From: Misgurnus anguillicaudatus
Taxonomy: Eukaryota > Chordata > Actinopteri > Cypriniformes > Cobitidae
Direction of reading: 5' to 3'
Length of the DNA stretch: 64,000 nucleotides
NCBI RefSeq assembly: GCF_027580225.2
Contig: NC_073337.2
Span: 13,117,501-13,181,500, forward strand
Shown: positions 36,919 through 49,900 of the stretch, piece by piece
Numbering within the stretch: the stretch's first letter is position 1
How the letters are laid out: each line of letters opens with the position of its first letter
Program-made: the position numbers and the translations under genes
Notes under the pieces: model-generated
The model's database searches: none
Seen by the model: the letters and a program-made list of their open reading frames with translations, nothing else
What the model was told of the DNA's origin: nothing

Positions 36919-37745
36919 CACTCACCTAAAGGATTATTAGGAACACCTGTTCAATTTCTCAATAATGCAATTATGTAATCAAGTCAACCAAACACATGGC
37001 AGTTGCTTCAATGCATTTAGGGGTGTGGTCCTGGTCAAGACAATCTCCTGAACTCCAAAACTGAATGTCAGAATGGGAAAGAAAGGTGATTTAAGCAATT
37101 CTGAGTGTGGCATGGTTGTTGGTGCCAGACGGGCCGGTCTGAGTATTTCACAATCTGCTCAGTTACTGGGATTTTTCACGCACAACCATTTCTAGGGTGT
37201 ACAACGAATTGTGTGAAAAGGAAAAAACATCTAGTATGTGGCAGTCCTGTGGGCGAAAATGCCTTGTTGATGCTAGAGGTCAGAGGAGAATGTGCCGACT
37301 GATTCAAGCTGATAGAAGAGCAACTTTGACTGAAATAACAACCGAGGTATGCAGCAAAGCATTTGTGAAGCCACAACACGCACAACCCTGAGACGATTGG
37401 GCTACAACAGCAGAAGACCCCACCGGGTACCACTCATCTCCACTACAAATAGGAAAAGAGGCTACAAAATTGGTCAGTTGGAGACTGGAAAAATGTTGCC
37501 TTTTGTTGAGTCTCGATTTCTGTTGAGACATTCAGATGGTAGAGTCAGAATTTGGCGTAAACAGAATGAGAACAAGGATCCATCATGCCTTGTTATCACT
37601 GTGCAGGCTGCTGGTGGTGGTGTAATGGTGTGTGGGGGATGTTTTCTTGGCACACTTTAGGCCCCTTAGTGCCAATTGGGCATCATTTAAATGCCACGGC
37701 CTACCTGAGCATTGTTTCTGACCATGTCTATCTCTTTATGACCAC
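36919..37745 (+). pseudogene. Degenerate Tc1-like transposase with left terminus
   Basis: The element starts CACTCACCTAAAGGATTATT after a TA dinucleotide. From ATG at 37073 a reading gives MGKKGDLSN, ARRAGLSISQSAQLLGF (helix-turn-helix) and, after frameshifts, TTRTTLRRLGYNSRRPHRVP and ESRFLLRHSDGRVRIWRKQN of the Tc1 DDE region. At least two frameshifts and an internal deletion (the segment before ESRFLL is largely gone) break it. Sequence after about 37745 no longer matches, so the C-terminal catalytic part and right end are missing. Inactive. Confidence 0.85.
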
Positions 37746-38740
37746 CATCTACTTTTAATTGTACACAGACATGTTCCTATGGTAACTTCCAAAAGTTATC
37801 ATAGGCATCAGCAGGTATAATACATTTCATCATAATTTCTAAATGCATTTGGTTATGCAACATTTGCTTATTTAACACTAAATGGAAAAATTGCTTACTT
37901 TAATGTGTAGTAAAAATGATTGACTATATCACTATTAAAGAAAATAAAGATAAACACAAATTTTCAAATAATAGTTTATGTGTCACAAAAAAGCATTTTA
38001 ACAGTCAGTGTGGCATGTAGGGTAGTGCTAACAAACTTTTCTAATATGTAAAGCATGTGTTAACTTTCCAATCTCTTTGTATCGTCACCATGGGTCGCAC
38101 AGGCTCATTGTGAAAGTGTAATTAGCCTCTATTGATTCGAGGGCAGCATACAACAAGTGATGAAAACCAATTCTGACAACTCCAATTCTGTTCCTGTCAC
38201 TTAACGATTACAGGCAATGACAAACCTAATATAAATAACCTCTGCTTTTCTGGCATTGTACACTCTTAAAAATAAAGGTTCCTAACTGGCTTTTTGTTGA
38301 GCTTTATAATTCTAAAAAACATTTAGACAGTAGGTACCGAATTAGATGAAGTCATCGACCGTTAAAACAGTACGTTCTATATAGTATGAATATGTATAGT
38401 ATGAATGAATTCAGAACAACAAGTTAGTCGTTAACTGGAATAAAATATTTAAGGGACAGCTGTTTAATATTTGCATTTGAATAGAGTTGCGTTACTGCTT
38501 TTGGGCATTTTTTAATAAAACTCTCCTCACTGGGACTCACGGGGAGCAAAGTGTCCATCGAATGAACACTTCGGGATCTTCCCGGAAGTAGTAGGTCATC
38601 CAGGTACTTTTTGCCTGCTGCTTTTGGAATACAATGAATTTGGACATACTTCTCGCCTCCCCTACTGCTTTTCGCCTACTATATAGTATGGAAGTAGGCG
38701 GTTTCGGACGCAGCTCATGTGCTTTGTAGTGATGGGTTAC
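37746..38740. other. Intergenic, nothing recognised
   Basis: No gene or complete repeat is visible. Short AT-rich stretches and a patch with TATAGTATGAA repeats near 38380-38400. Confidence 0.4.
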
Positions 38741-39660
38741 AACACATTCTCACGAAATGCGTATAAATAGCATGCAGTGTGAAAAGTTGTGCAATACATG
38801 CGCCAAATTTCAATTATACATGCATATGATACTCCAGTCCTTCCTGTTTACTTATACGGTGCATATTTTTGTGTATTTTTGTGTCAATTTGTCGCTTGGG
38901 TTTTTTGTTACATAAAATGACATTCTAACCCCAACTCCAAGCGACCGTGGTTAAAAAATGTACAAAACAGGAAAACCTAGATATTAAATGACATTCTACA
39001 GCAAATCTCAAATCTAACCCCAAACTCAAGCGACAATAGTTTAAAAAACAGAAAAAAGAGAAACCAATTTATAAAACGTCATGAAAAGATGCGGCATATT
39101 AGTGAACGGGAAAGATTCCAAAACTGGAATTTGGCATTGGTATTGCGCACACACTGTAAAAAAAGATGGACGACGCCTGTTCGCTGTCTTCCATTGTTGA
39201 AAAGTGAAGCCTTCAGTGTCCCGATATGGCGCTGACATCTTGGGTCTTGAGTCTGCGCAGTAGCGATTTCGGGACCAGTCATGCGCAGTAGTGAGCAGGA
39301 AGTGAAGCCGCGAAATCAAAACCCCGCCCTTGCTCTCGTAGAATGCGCATATCACACGATATCACAGCTGTCAATCATGACGTGACACCACTGTTTTTAT
39401 ATCATTCAATAACTAACTAAACACAAACCTATTTTAAAAACAAATATTTGAATGTACATCAGCGTGATAAAAACTACAGTGAATGACGAAGTGTAATTAA
39501 TCATCAAGTCCCATTGAATAACATGCGGAGGCGGGGTTTATGACCTATACTGGGACCAGTCACTGGGGTGCGATCGAGACGTTTTGGCTTCACTTTTCAG
39601 GGCTTGTGCGGCACGCTTGGTATTGCACAACTTTTTATACGCATTTCATGAGAATGGGTT
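38741..39660. mobile_element. Composite element with CCATTCTCATGAAATGCG-type ends
   Basis: The left end AACACATTCTCACGAAATGC is mirrored by GCATTTCATGAGAATGGGTT at 39660. The interior contains CTAACCCC-type motifs and a nested repeat at about 39150-39600 with TGCGCAGTAG and GGGACCAGTCA motifs repeated in altered form. Confidence 0.65.
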
Positions 39661-41229
39661 AATATAAAAATAATCAAGTAGTGATTCTGTCAGGAAAGTT
39701 TTACTGAAAGGTTCTTTGGGGAACCAAATATTCCTCTATTCTATTCTATTGTGTTCTATAAGAGTGTTTTAAAATACAATTTTGATAGTCTCTGAAGACG
39801 AATTAAACTACTTTCATTATGCCCAGTTCTGTGAGTGATGACCCTTAAAATAAATTAGCTTTGGCTATTCATGATAAATGAATGAAACAAAAAATGTATG
39901 TGAAATCTCACTTGTACATCAGAGTCCACCTAATTCCAGTCAGAAGTAGCTTTTAATGTAAGCGATAACACAGCCTAATTTTTATTTGCAGTCATCATTA
40001 TAACTTCTGGGAGAAACAGACATTTCAATTATAGAATGAATGCTTTAACAGACCCAATTAAACTGTAATGATCGTCTTGTCGTTACACGTCTTTTGGTGG
40101 ATGTGTTAAAATTATTTTGTTGTGTCCCTGTCTTTAACTTACAATCTCACTTGCCCCATTAATGCCCATAAAGAAATGAATAAAAGATAATATTTTACCA
40201 ATACTTTAATGAGCCTGTCATTTACTCTAAACTCTCTACACCAGGATGTTTTATCAAATGCAGCTCTCTTAGTTATTAAGGATGTTTTACTACATATTTT
40301 GTTTGTTAATCTAAAGAAAAGTATAATTTAACCCATTGACTCAAAGCTTTTAACAAGTTACTGTTTGGGCCCCAGATGGCACATATCTGTGTGTCATGAT
40401 CCAAACCCATATGCCCAAAGCCTAGTAGTGAGTGATTGGTGAAAACAAGTTCTTGGTTGGTATCCAAATTATTACTCATAGCAGAGGTGTTCCTGTGAAG
40501 TTATTGACTGCTATTATGAGAGCTGTCCAGTTCTCTCAACAGGACACATTGCATTTTAAGATTTTTTGGGAACGTTTGTGACATACTGGGAGACATTGTT
40601 AATGGGATTGCAGGGATAAAGATAAAAGCAAAAATATCTCTTTGACTGATTTATTCTAAACGTGTGATGATCTATTAGATACAAATCAGTTTACAAGCTA
40701 TTACACAGTACATTAAAATGTTTGAATGATCAAATTTTCTAAATAGCATCTTCTGTGCTTCGATGGCAAAATCATGCGAGATGTATGTTGTTACTAAAAA
40801 TTCCCGCAATGCAAGCATTGCTGCTGCCTATGTTCTCTTTCCCGTAATCACATGGCCTTTTCTAAAGCTCTCCAACCAAAATCGCAGTGTTAGACAGATG
40901 GAAAACAAAATCTAGTAAACACTTCAGTTTAATAGTAAGCTAAACTGTTGCACGCCCTACCCCAATAGAATCTGGACCTTCTTTTGATAGACCCGCCCCA
41001 CACATACGCAACCCAGGCAACAATGTCGGTTAGTAGACACGCCCTTACTGCTGATTGGCTACAAGTGTGTTTTGGTACTTGGCCCGACTCCCTTTTCCAA
41101 AGTGTTTTTTTTTTTAAATCTTGCACCCCGCCTTTAATAATAATCAAAGTAATGATCTTTAACCAGTTTAAAAACAGAGAGATAAAGATCAGTGGTGACG
41201 TATTACAACCTCTTGAAATAGTCACATCA
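39661..41229. other. Intergenic, nothing recognised
   Basis: Mostly unique AT-rich DNA. The last 300 bases hold GC-richer repeat sequence that leads into the MITE cluster. Confidence 0.35.
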
Positions 41230-42632
41230 CCAGAAAATAAGTCAACAATGTAGGAACGGTCCTCTTTCAAGACGCTTGTAAACACTGGGGCGGAGTTTCG
41301 CATTCGTCCTCTGTGACCTCTTGACGTCATCACGTTTTGCGTGGGGTCAGCTGGCGCATCACGACCGGATCTACATGACGAGAAGTTGTGCTTTAAAAGT
41401 GTATATTTGTTATTTTTCTTGTCAAAAATGACAATCGTTTTGCTAGATAAGACCCTTATGCCTCGTTTGAGATCGTTTATAGTCCTTTGAAACTCCGTTG
41501 AAAAAAACTGTTAAAGGATTAGTCCATTTTCTTAAAAGAAAAATCCAGATAATTTACTCACCACCATGTCATCCAAAATGTTGATGTCTTTCTTTGTTTA
41601 GTCCAGAAGAAATTATGTTTTTTGAAGAAAACATTGCAGAATTTTTCTAATTTTAATGGACTTTAATAGAACCCAACATTTAATACTTAACTCAAGACGT
41701 AACAGTTTTTTTCAACGGAGTTTCAAAGGACTATAAACAATCCCAAACGAGGCATAAGGGTCTTATCTAGCGAAACGATTGTCATTTTTGACAAGAAAAA
41801 TAAAAAATATATACTTTTAAACCACAACTTTTCGTCAAGGTCCGGTCCAGCGGTATCTAACGTAAATGCGTAGTGACGTAGGGAGGTCACGTGTTACATA
41901 TATAAAACGCACATTTGCTGACCATTTTAAACAATAAACTGCCATAAAGACATTAATTAGTATCAGTTGACATACAACAACGTAGGAACGGTCCTCTTTC
42001 TCAACACATGTAAACACTGGGGCGGAGTTTCGCGTTCGTCCTCTGTGACCTCTTCACGTGATGACGTATTGCGGTGACGTAGTGGGGTCAGCTGGCGCAT
42101 CACGACCGGATCTACACGACGAGAAGTTGTGCTTTAAAAGTGTATATTTGTTATTTTTATTGTCAAAAATGACAAGCGTTTCGCTAGATAAGACCCTTAT
42201 GCCTCGTTTGGGATTGTTTATAGTCCTTTGAAACTCCGTTGAAAAAAACTGTTAAGTGTTGAATTAAGTATTAAATGTTGGGTTCTATTAAAGTCCATTA
42301 AAATTAGAAAAATGTTGCTATGTTTTCTTCAAAAAACATAATTTCTTGTCGACTAAACAAAGAAAGACATCAACATTTTGGATGACATGGTGGTGAGTAA
42401 ATTATCTGGATTTTTCTTTTAAGAAAATGGACTAATCCTTTAAGTGTTGAGTTAAGTATTAAATGTTGGGCTCTATTAAAGTCCATTCAAATGAGAAAAA
42501 TCCTGTAATGTTTTCCTCAAAAAACATAATTTTGTCTTGACTGAACAAAGAAAGATATCAACATTTTGGATGACATGGTGGTGAATAAATTAACTGGATT
42601 TTTCTTTTAAGAAAATGGACTAATCCTTTAAC
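41230..42632. mobile_element. TTAA MITE inserted in a copy of its own family
   Basis: The inner copy is 41515-42439 (925 bp, ends AGGATTAGTCC/GGACTAATCCT) with TTAA at 41511-41514 and 42440-42443. The outer copy is 41230-41510 plus 42444-42628 and has lost its left end. The uninterrupted form of the target reads AAACTGTTAAGTGTTGAG at about 53699-53716 in the third copy, so the pre-insertion site is visible. Confidence 0.85.
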
Positions 42633-42710
42633 TTATGCTGGGTTGTTTCAATCCAAAATGCTGGGTGGTTTTAATTCATTGTTAAGTTAAATATAAACAT
42701 TTTCTTGGTT

Positions 42711-43370
42711 AAAGGGGACATTTATAAATATGTTGTCCCCAGAGTACCTACCAGTGATGTGCGGTTCAATGTATAAACAACCCGCACCCAACCGACGTTT
42801 TCAACTAACCCACCTGCAACTCGGGCCGCAAAAAAAATATTGTACCTGACCCCCTTACTTTTTTAAAAGTAGTAATTGTTTAAAATAGTTAATTTCAAAC
42901 GGCCTGACCGACTGCGAACCGAATATCATTAAAAACATTTTCGGATTTTGGACTCGTAACCGCGGGTGACCGCAGACACCCGCTCATTTTGGATAAACCC
43001 GCGCATCACTGGTACCTACAGTATGTGAAGAATAGATATTGTTTCCTTTAAATGCAAATGAGCTGATGAAATGCAAACACTGATCGCCATAATGTTTTGT
43101 TTTTTGTTGAAATTGAAATTATTTGTGCTGTCAATTATATTCTCTATATCTCTCTCTGTATCTCTCTGCAGTAAATGGCAGTGCCGTGGTTGGATAATTT
43201 TTTGATATCACAAGGGGAGCCAAATCTCAATTACCTATTTTTTCCACATGCTTGCAGAGAATGGTTTACCAAAACTAAGTTACTGGGTTGTTCTTTTTCA
43301 CATTTTCTAGGTTGATAAAAGCACTGAGGACCCAATTATAACACTTAAGTGCAAGAGATGTGCAGAGCTT
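42711..43370. mobile_element. Reverse-oriented relative of the outer repeat at 4.7-10.4 kb
   Basis: CATTTGCATTT/AAATGCAAATG, CTGATCGCCATAATG and ACCCAATTATAACACTTAAG all match the 4.7-10.4 kb repeat in opposite orientation. Most of the interior is absent. It is interrupted by a hAT-type MITE at 42752-43011. Confidence 0.6.
42752..43011. mobile_element. hAT-type MITE with perfect 8-bp TSD
   Basis: Starts CAGTGATGTGCGG and ends CGCGCATCACTG, flanked by GTACCTAC at 42744-42751 and 43012-43019. 260 bp, non-coding. Confidence 0.88.
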
Positions 43371-45100
43371 TTAAAGTGAACATACCTGTTTTAAACTACG
43401 TTTTAAGTAAAAATACTTTCAGGATTATATTACCTAAATTTCATTTAAAAAACGATTACATAAACCTGTCAGGCATAAACTTTGGAGCCTAATGTCATGC
43501 CTTTGGGGTCATTTTGTGGGAGACGTCATGCCGTCTGCATTTTAGGCAGCGTGCCTGCTTCATTTTCAAATCTTAACAAGCCTCTCCAGTGATAGAACGG
43601 AGCACTCTTCTAGGGGGATATCCCATGGCAACCAAATTGGCATAAAAAATCATTGTACACACAATCGGACCCTGACACACACCAAATACACACACACATA
43701 AAGCACACTATCAATGGGGCACTGCAATCGACTCTTGTTCGGATGCCTCAGGCTCTCATTGTGGTAAAGCGATAATTTTATCAAACTACAGGTCGAAGTT
43801 TATTATCTCCGGCTCAATACCAACCACAGGATCACCAAGGCATTGAGCATACAAAGAGAAAAGGAAACTCTTTGTCAAAGCTGGAATATTGGGTCAGTTT
43901 CTTTTGGCTCTGTTGTGAATGAAGGCACTGGGTAGTTGGCACAGTTCAGTAGTTTCAATAAATTCTGGATTCACGAGACCACCTGTAACTGGTGGCCATT
44001 CAACTTACCTGTCTGGAAGAGATGACCTTTACGTTTCAAAGGTACAGTTTTTTGCCTTTTCTTTATTTTAAATTATGGTGAAGCAAGGAGCCCAAACATT
44101 GTATAGTAAATGAGTCTGAGTTCAATTTCTTTTGCTGCTCATAAACACTGGAGATATTTGAAATAAATGTGTGAGCGAATTTGACTCATATTGAATTGCT
44201 TACTGTGAATTATTGTACTGTGATAACAATAACTTTCTCTGAATATTTTATGACTGTTTACTAAATGAAACTTTATATGAAATGAAAACTAAATGGGAGG
44301 TTGATTTTTGCATACAGGCTGAGAGAAACAGTCCTTCAAAACATTCATTCATCAATGAAGTTAATGACTTGGTCACATTAGTAGGAAGCTGGGAAGAATT
44401 AATAGGTTCATTAACTAAATTTGCATTATTGTATGATTTAAAAAGCGGACAAAAGTGGATAAACGTTTATTGAGTGTTTTAAATTATTTTTTACTGTAGG
44501 TGACCTGCATAATAAATGGATGGACTGATAGGAAAAAAACTTTTATACCATAAAAAGGCACCTATACTTAAATGAGAGCTATAACAATATTACTGTAAAA
44601 AAACATTTCACATGACGTTTAAGTGGTATGAGAAGATAAAAAATGCATATTGTGCTTAAAATAAATGGATGTTTTCTGTTTGTCATACATTTTTAACTCC
44701 AAACACCATTTGGTTATTTTTTCTTCCACATCCCTAAGCCAGTGGCTCATTTTATTGGATTATTTTCTCAGTACTGTGTTTAAATTTTATGTAACTCAGT
44801 TTATTATAGTATGGGTTACTTTTTTTAACCCAGCATTAATAAGTGTGTGATAATCTTAGATCTTACTCAGCTAAGGGATATCTGTATGTGGTATCAAGGG
44901 AAATCAGACCACTGGATGGTGCGATTGACTAGTCAGAATCAAATATGCTTGAGCCTTCTAATATTGCGTAGAAAAAAATTAAAATAATTTTTCTGTCGCT
45001 GGCCCCAAAAGTTCTGTTTTGTACATTAAAAGGTATACAATACATAATACAATGTGGTACTTTTTGGGGTACATTATTGTACCTTAGTGACATATTGTGT
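43371..45100. other. Intergenic, nothing recognised
   Basis: No exon or bounded repeat identified. Open frames near 44282 and 44665 lack family resemblance. Confidence 0.35.
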
Positions 45101-45109
45101 ACATTTAAG

Positions 45110-45243
45110 GTACAGTTAAATGTTTGTACCCCTAACATTTACTGGTACAAAATTGGTCCGTAAAGGTACACAATAGGTTCTTAGGGAATAATATTGTACC
45201 CTTTGAGGGTACCATCCCAGTCACAGAACTTTTTCCGACAGTG
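45110..45243. repeat. Fragment of the AGGTAC-rich MITE family
   Basis: Repeated GGTAC/GTACC motifs and an end near CACAGAACTTTTTCCGACAGTGTA resemble 57028-57190 and 59261-59440. A related piece is at 63285-63360. Confidence 0.55.
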
Positions 45244-45497
45244 TATATCTTGTATCTCCGTGTATGGATTACATAATATAGTATTAAATTCATGTTAGCA
45301 CAAAAAGGTCATAAATTCTGTATTGACCTTACATTTATCCACCTGTTTCTTGATGTAAATGTGGGCGCCGCCATCTTTGAGCTTTCCTGTTTATGACTTC
45401 CGGTGAGCCACTAAAGCTAATGATAGTCTATTGCCAAGGACACAAGTGTGTCATTTTGACTGGATGTTTAATGTGTATTATAAAATTTAGGAAGACC

Positions 45498-45650
45498 GAC
45501 ATAATTTGTGCAGTTAGGGGTTGCCATAATAGCTAATACAAACGCAGTAAATCTCTACAAAACATTTGTTTTAACCATAATCCATGCACATAAACTAAAT
45601 TTGTATGTGGCGCACATGCACTCATGATCTATGTTTACAAAGCCATCCGG
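45498..45650 (+). pseudogene. THAP-like zinc-finger fossil
   Basis: In one frame the sequence reads ICAVRGCHNS, stop, YKRSKSLQNICFNHNPCT, stop, TKFVCGAHA. The C-x4-C start and following C..H and C.C residues resemble a subtype of THAP domain common in fish. Two in-frame stops show it is dead. It lies in a repeat-rich block (about 45340-46480). Confidence 0.4.
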
Positions 45651-46568
45651 TCAAACCTTTCATAGAAACTGACAGTAAACACTAAATACAATAATTGTTT
45701 ACAAATATTATGCTAATAAAAATATACTGATTTATTTATTCTGCTACTATATATTATTACAAAAATGTGTTTACAGTAAAGAATATATACAACATAATAT
45801 GCTTAGTTAAAGTTAGGATAGTTCGTAATGTGTTTGCGCGTACTTTTGTTATGTTTTAAATGAAAAAGCAAATACTTTACAAAGTAAGCAAATAATTTCA
45901 TAAGCTCATGGACCTGCGTAAGAAGTAATGTAATAATATTTTCATAAAACGAAAACAATACTCAATACATGGAGTAGTTTAATGTGTTTATTATGGTTTG
46001 TTCAAATAACTTATAATGTGTTGAATGATACTGCTGACTGTGTCGGACCGCGTGAAGCTCGACTTGTCGCCATAAACAAGTCCATTAAAAATTGCCGTTT
46101 TTAAAAAAAAAAAACTCACACCAGAGGAACAGTTGTGACATTTTAAACCATCCCCTGAAAAGTTAAAAACACGAAGTCTTGGTGAATTCCATGTAAAAAC
46201 ACTCAAATGACTTTCCCATTGTAAAGATATACTGGTATATCTCTGTGCTTTTATATTTGCGCATTGAAGACCCGTCACCTCTGATCAACAACACGAAATG
46301 ACTGAATATATCTTCATATATCAAGCCACGTCTTAATTTCATCCTCACACTGGTTCATACATGGCAGGTGTAGTAAATATTAACTGTTGAAATCATGTTT
46401 TATGCGTGCTCCAACTACACTGTTTTTTACCGGCTGGCTATTGAACCGAAAGTTTTGCACTGAAAAGGAAATACGTTACATAACTTACTTCGCGTTCGAG
46501 AAAAAGTTGGATATGTTTATAATGAAAAAATGCTATTTGTTTCAATAATCTCATTTTTCTTTGCTTAG

Positions 46569-46940
46569 CTAAAGGTGAACAATTGGAAGTGAATAAGCAA
46601 ACGTCTCTACACAGTAAACCTGAACTGGATGTTCAGTACTAGCGAAACAGTACTGGACTGATTTGGATTAGTTCCGGACTGTGGTGCGACGGTATTCCTA
46701 TAATGGGAAAAACTGGCCAGAGCACAGTGGACCTCAACTCTCCTTCGGATGTGAAGCAGGCAGTCCCATTTGAAGACCTGGATCACAACGGTGTTCCTGT
46801 GGAGGTGGAGCAGAAGGATACAATACCAGATAGAGGATCCTGGAAGGGCAAGTTTGACTTCCTGTTGTCCTGCGTTGGATATGCCATTGGGCTGGGAAAT
46901 GTTTGGAGGTTCCCGTATCTGTGTGGAAAGAATGGTGGAG
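46569..46940 (+). CDS. slc6a1: slc6a1-type, coding exon 1 (with 5' UTR)
   Basis: A good acceptor (TCATTTTTCTTTGCTTAG) ends at 46568, implying an upstream non-coding exon that I could not place. ATG is at 46703. It encodes residues 1-79: a divergent acidic N-terminus, then [15 protein letters not shown] and TM1 ending in PYLCGKNGG. Donor GTAAGA at 46941. Confidence 0.9.
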
Positions 46941-49900
46941 GTAAGACAAGGAAAAGAGACATTGATAAAAGCATGATTTTGTCAAACAGGACATACTTGT
47001 TGGTCCAGGAACAATAGACCTATTAATGGTAGGCTTGGTTTGAGGGTGGAATTACAATTGGACATACTTATTAATGATTTCTTTTTGATTTAATAAAGTT
47101 GATAAAAACAAATGATATATACAGACTTATTTTCAACCCAGCTTTGGGTCAAGAAAGGAACAAATCCAACCCATTGGATTGGAATTTAATCTATGGGGTT
47201 GTTTTACCCCAATGTTGGGTCAAATATAACCATGATAATATAAACATATAAACAAAGTTGGGTTGAAAATATCCCAGCATTTTTTTAGAGTATCATAGAA
47301 GGTATAACCCAATAACTACTGACCCAAGTATAAATTATGGCATCCAGCTCTGCTCATGAAAGGCTTTTGCAAAGATGTTGGGTGCATCCCAATTCAGGGT
47401 CTGGATCCTTTTAAGTCTGCGGACTTTGAAGGCAAGGCTCGATATTTGAAGGCGGCAACCTCTAAAAGCCATGAAGCGAACTGAAATGAGACTAGCCTAC
47501 AGGGGGAGTTACGTCACCTGCTGTTCCCGCCCAATATGCACACAACAACTGAGACCTATCAGACTTTTAAAAATAAATATGGAGCCAGATATGTTTTTTT
47601 ATTTAATTTTAGATATGACACATTGATACAGAATAAACTACCCAACGGTATGTAAAATTTCCCAACCTTAGAAATATACAAAAGCAAAACGCAACACGCA
47701 CAATATTACAGCAATAATATTAATTCACATCACTAAAACATCATTTATTAAAATAAAACAGTCACAATGACCTTTAGTTTGCAAAATAACACTTTTATTT
47801 AACTACAGTTTTGAATGTTTATTTCAAAATACCCAGACGTCACGAGCATCTTGGGATAGCCAAGGCTGTGAAGGATACATCTATGGATCCTTGGTTTCCG
47901 GGGGGAAAAAGGCCACATTTGGAGCTTTGTATGTGAAGGAGCCTTCAAATTGGGACAGCCTTCGCCATGGCCCGGTGACGTCATTGGCCTTCAAATACCG
48001 CCTTGGAAGGCCGCAGCCCCTGAATTGGGATGCACCCGTTGGATATAACAAGATTGAGCACACGACAACAGGCAGAAGACCGGCCTTCAGTTATAAGATC
48101 CTATCATCAGTCAATAAAGATGATTCTCTCGGGTAGAGGAGCTCTATACAGAAGCCGTTTCTCAATGTCAAGGAAGGTTCTTCGGAAGCCAGAATTTCGA
48201 GGATGCTACGTCATCGACGTCCGTCGAAGGACTGTTCCAATGTCGAGGATCCTCGGAATTTCAGCCAAGGACTGAGTCCTTCGTTCGAGAAATATCCCAT
48301 ATACAGGAAAGGATGCAAATGTGTATCCTTCAGGGGCTCTTCGCGCGCTGAAATCACCCACAATCCTATGCACGCAGCACCGAAAGCACATCTTTTATTG
48401 ACGCAATGACGTGCACTTGCTAGCTTTAACGTGTTCTCCGAATGCTTAAGAGGAGCCTCGCCTAGCCTGCGAAGGAAGTGACTTGTAAGGACTAGTCCTG
48501 CCAAGGAAGTATCCTTGACATTGAGAAACGGCCAGAGTCGTGTAAAGTGCTTGCCAACCTGTGCACATGCCGGTAGCTAAAACAACCTCGAAAGGTGATT
48601 TTAGCGCAATTTGAGTTTAAGAAACAAATCTTTATGTACAGTTGATGTCAGATTTAATAGCTGGTCAAAAAATATGTTGTTTAATTGTGATTTTAGCATG
48701 CAATTTTAGAATTGTGTCTTTTCCTATTCAACTAGATTGACCCTAGTCTTGCATGACTGAAACCCTGTCCCAACGAACATTTACCTTTATATAGTCCGTG
48801 TCACAGTGTAGTATGAGGTTGAGGCACTGTGACTAGCCTCATACACAACTATTATTATTACACAGTCACCATTAACACCAAGCATGATTCGAATGCCGGC
48901 ATTTAATGTATACACGGATCTGTGTAGTGGTGTAGTGTATTGTGCATCTGTGTTTAATGTTTTATGTTGTTTATCACAGTTTGTTACTTCCCAAACAAAA
49001 CTACATTTCATCTGCCATAAAACATTAAAATAACCACACGCACATTCTTTATCTACTATCATTTATTGGGCAACAAACAGCATACAAAGATTACAAACAC
49101 TCACCAGTTTCCATTTTCCAGAACCAAACCTGTGCAATATACAACCTGGGACTTTTATACACTTACCATGCTGGGCAGCCATTTTGGTTGTGACATCATA
49201 TGGGTCACCAGTTCATGCCTGTATAAAAGTGTTCTGTTTTTCTGTTTAAAATCTTAATAGTTGTTTGATGTATGTGTGGAATGTTGTGTTTGTACTTATT
49301 TATTTTCATTAATGTATATTTTGTTGCCCATGCATGTTTTTATAGTTAGTGGAGAAACCCCCACCAATTTCAAAATGGTTTGGTCCAGGGGCGGAGCTAA
49401 GAATATAAAATGGCTCCCACACAGTCAGCCAGGGTGGGTTGTTGTAGGAGTTGTGTTTTGCTTTATACAAAGTTTATTGTGGACTTCTTGTTGATGCAGT
49501 TCAGATCAGTTGATTTAGCTGAACTAGCATGTAAATACTTTGTATATAGTGTATATTTTGTACAGTTTATTTTCTTTTTGATTATTTTTCTATTTTTACA
49601 CCGTGTGTCATTAATAAATCACCCTTCACCTGAATCCAAGCGGTTTCTGTGTCACTTTTGCCTCCTATCCCCCGGTCAAATCATAACAGTCCGTATCATA
49701 GTCTGTACAATATTTTCCATTCAAAGGGTTAATATATATTCAATATTTTTACTTTGTACTTTTAGGAGCTTTTCTAATTCCATACTTGTGCACTCTGGTG
49801 TTCGCTGGTATCCCATTGTTTCTTCTGGAGACATCATTAGGACAGTACACATCAGTAGGAGGGTTGGGGGTATGGAAATTAATACCCATGATGAAAGGTA

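Noticed and set aside
40929..41333. 134-codon minus-strand frame
   Set aside because: Covers repeat DNA including the arm of a palindromic MITE; not preserved in the other copies.
44282..44850. Two plus-strand frames between the transporter genes
   Set aside because: No family resemblance, no splice context and ordinary AT-rich composition.
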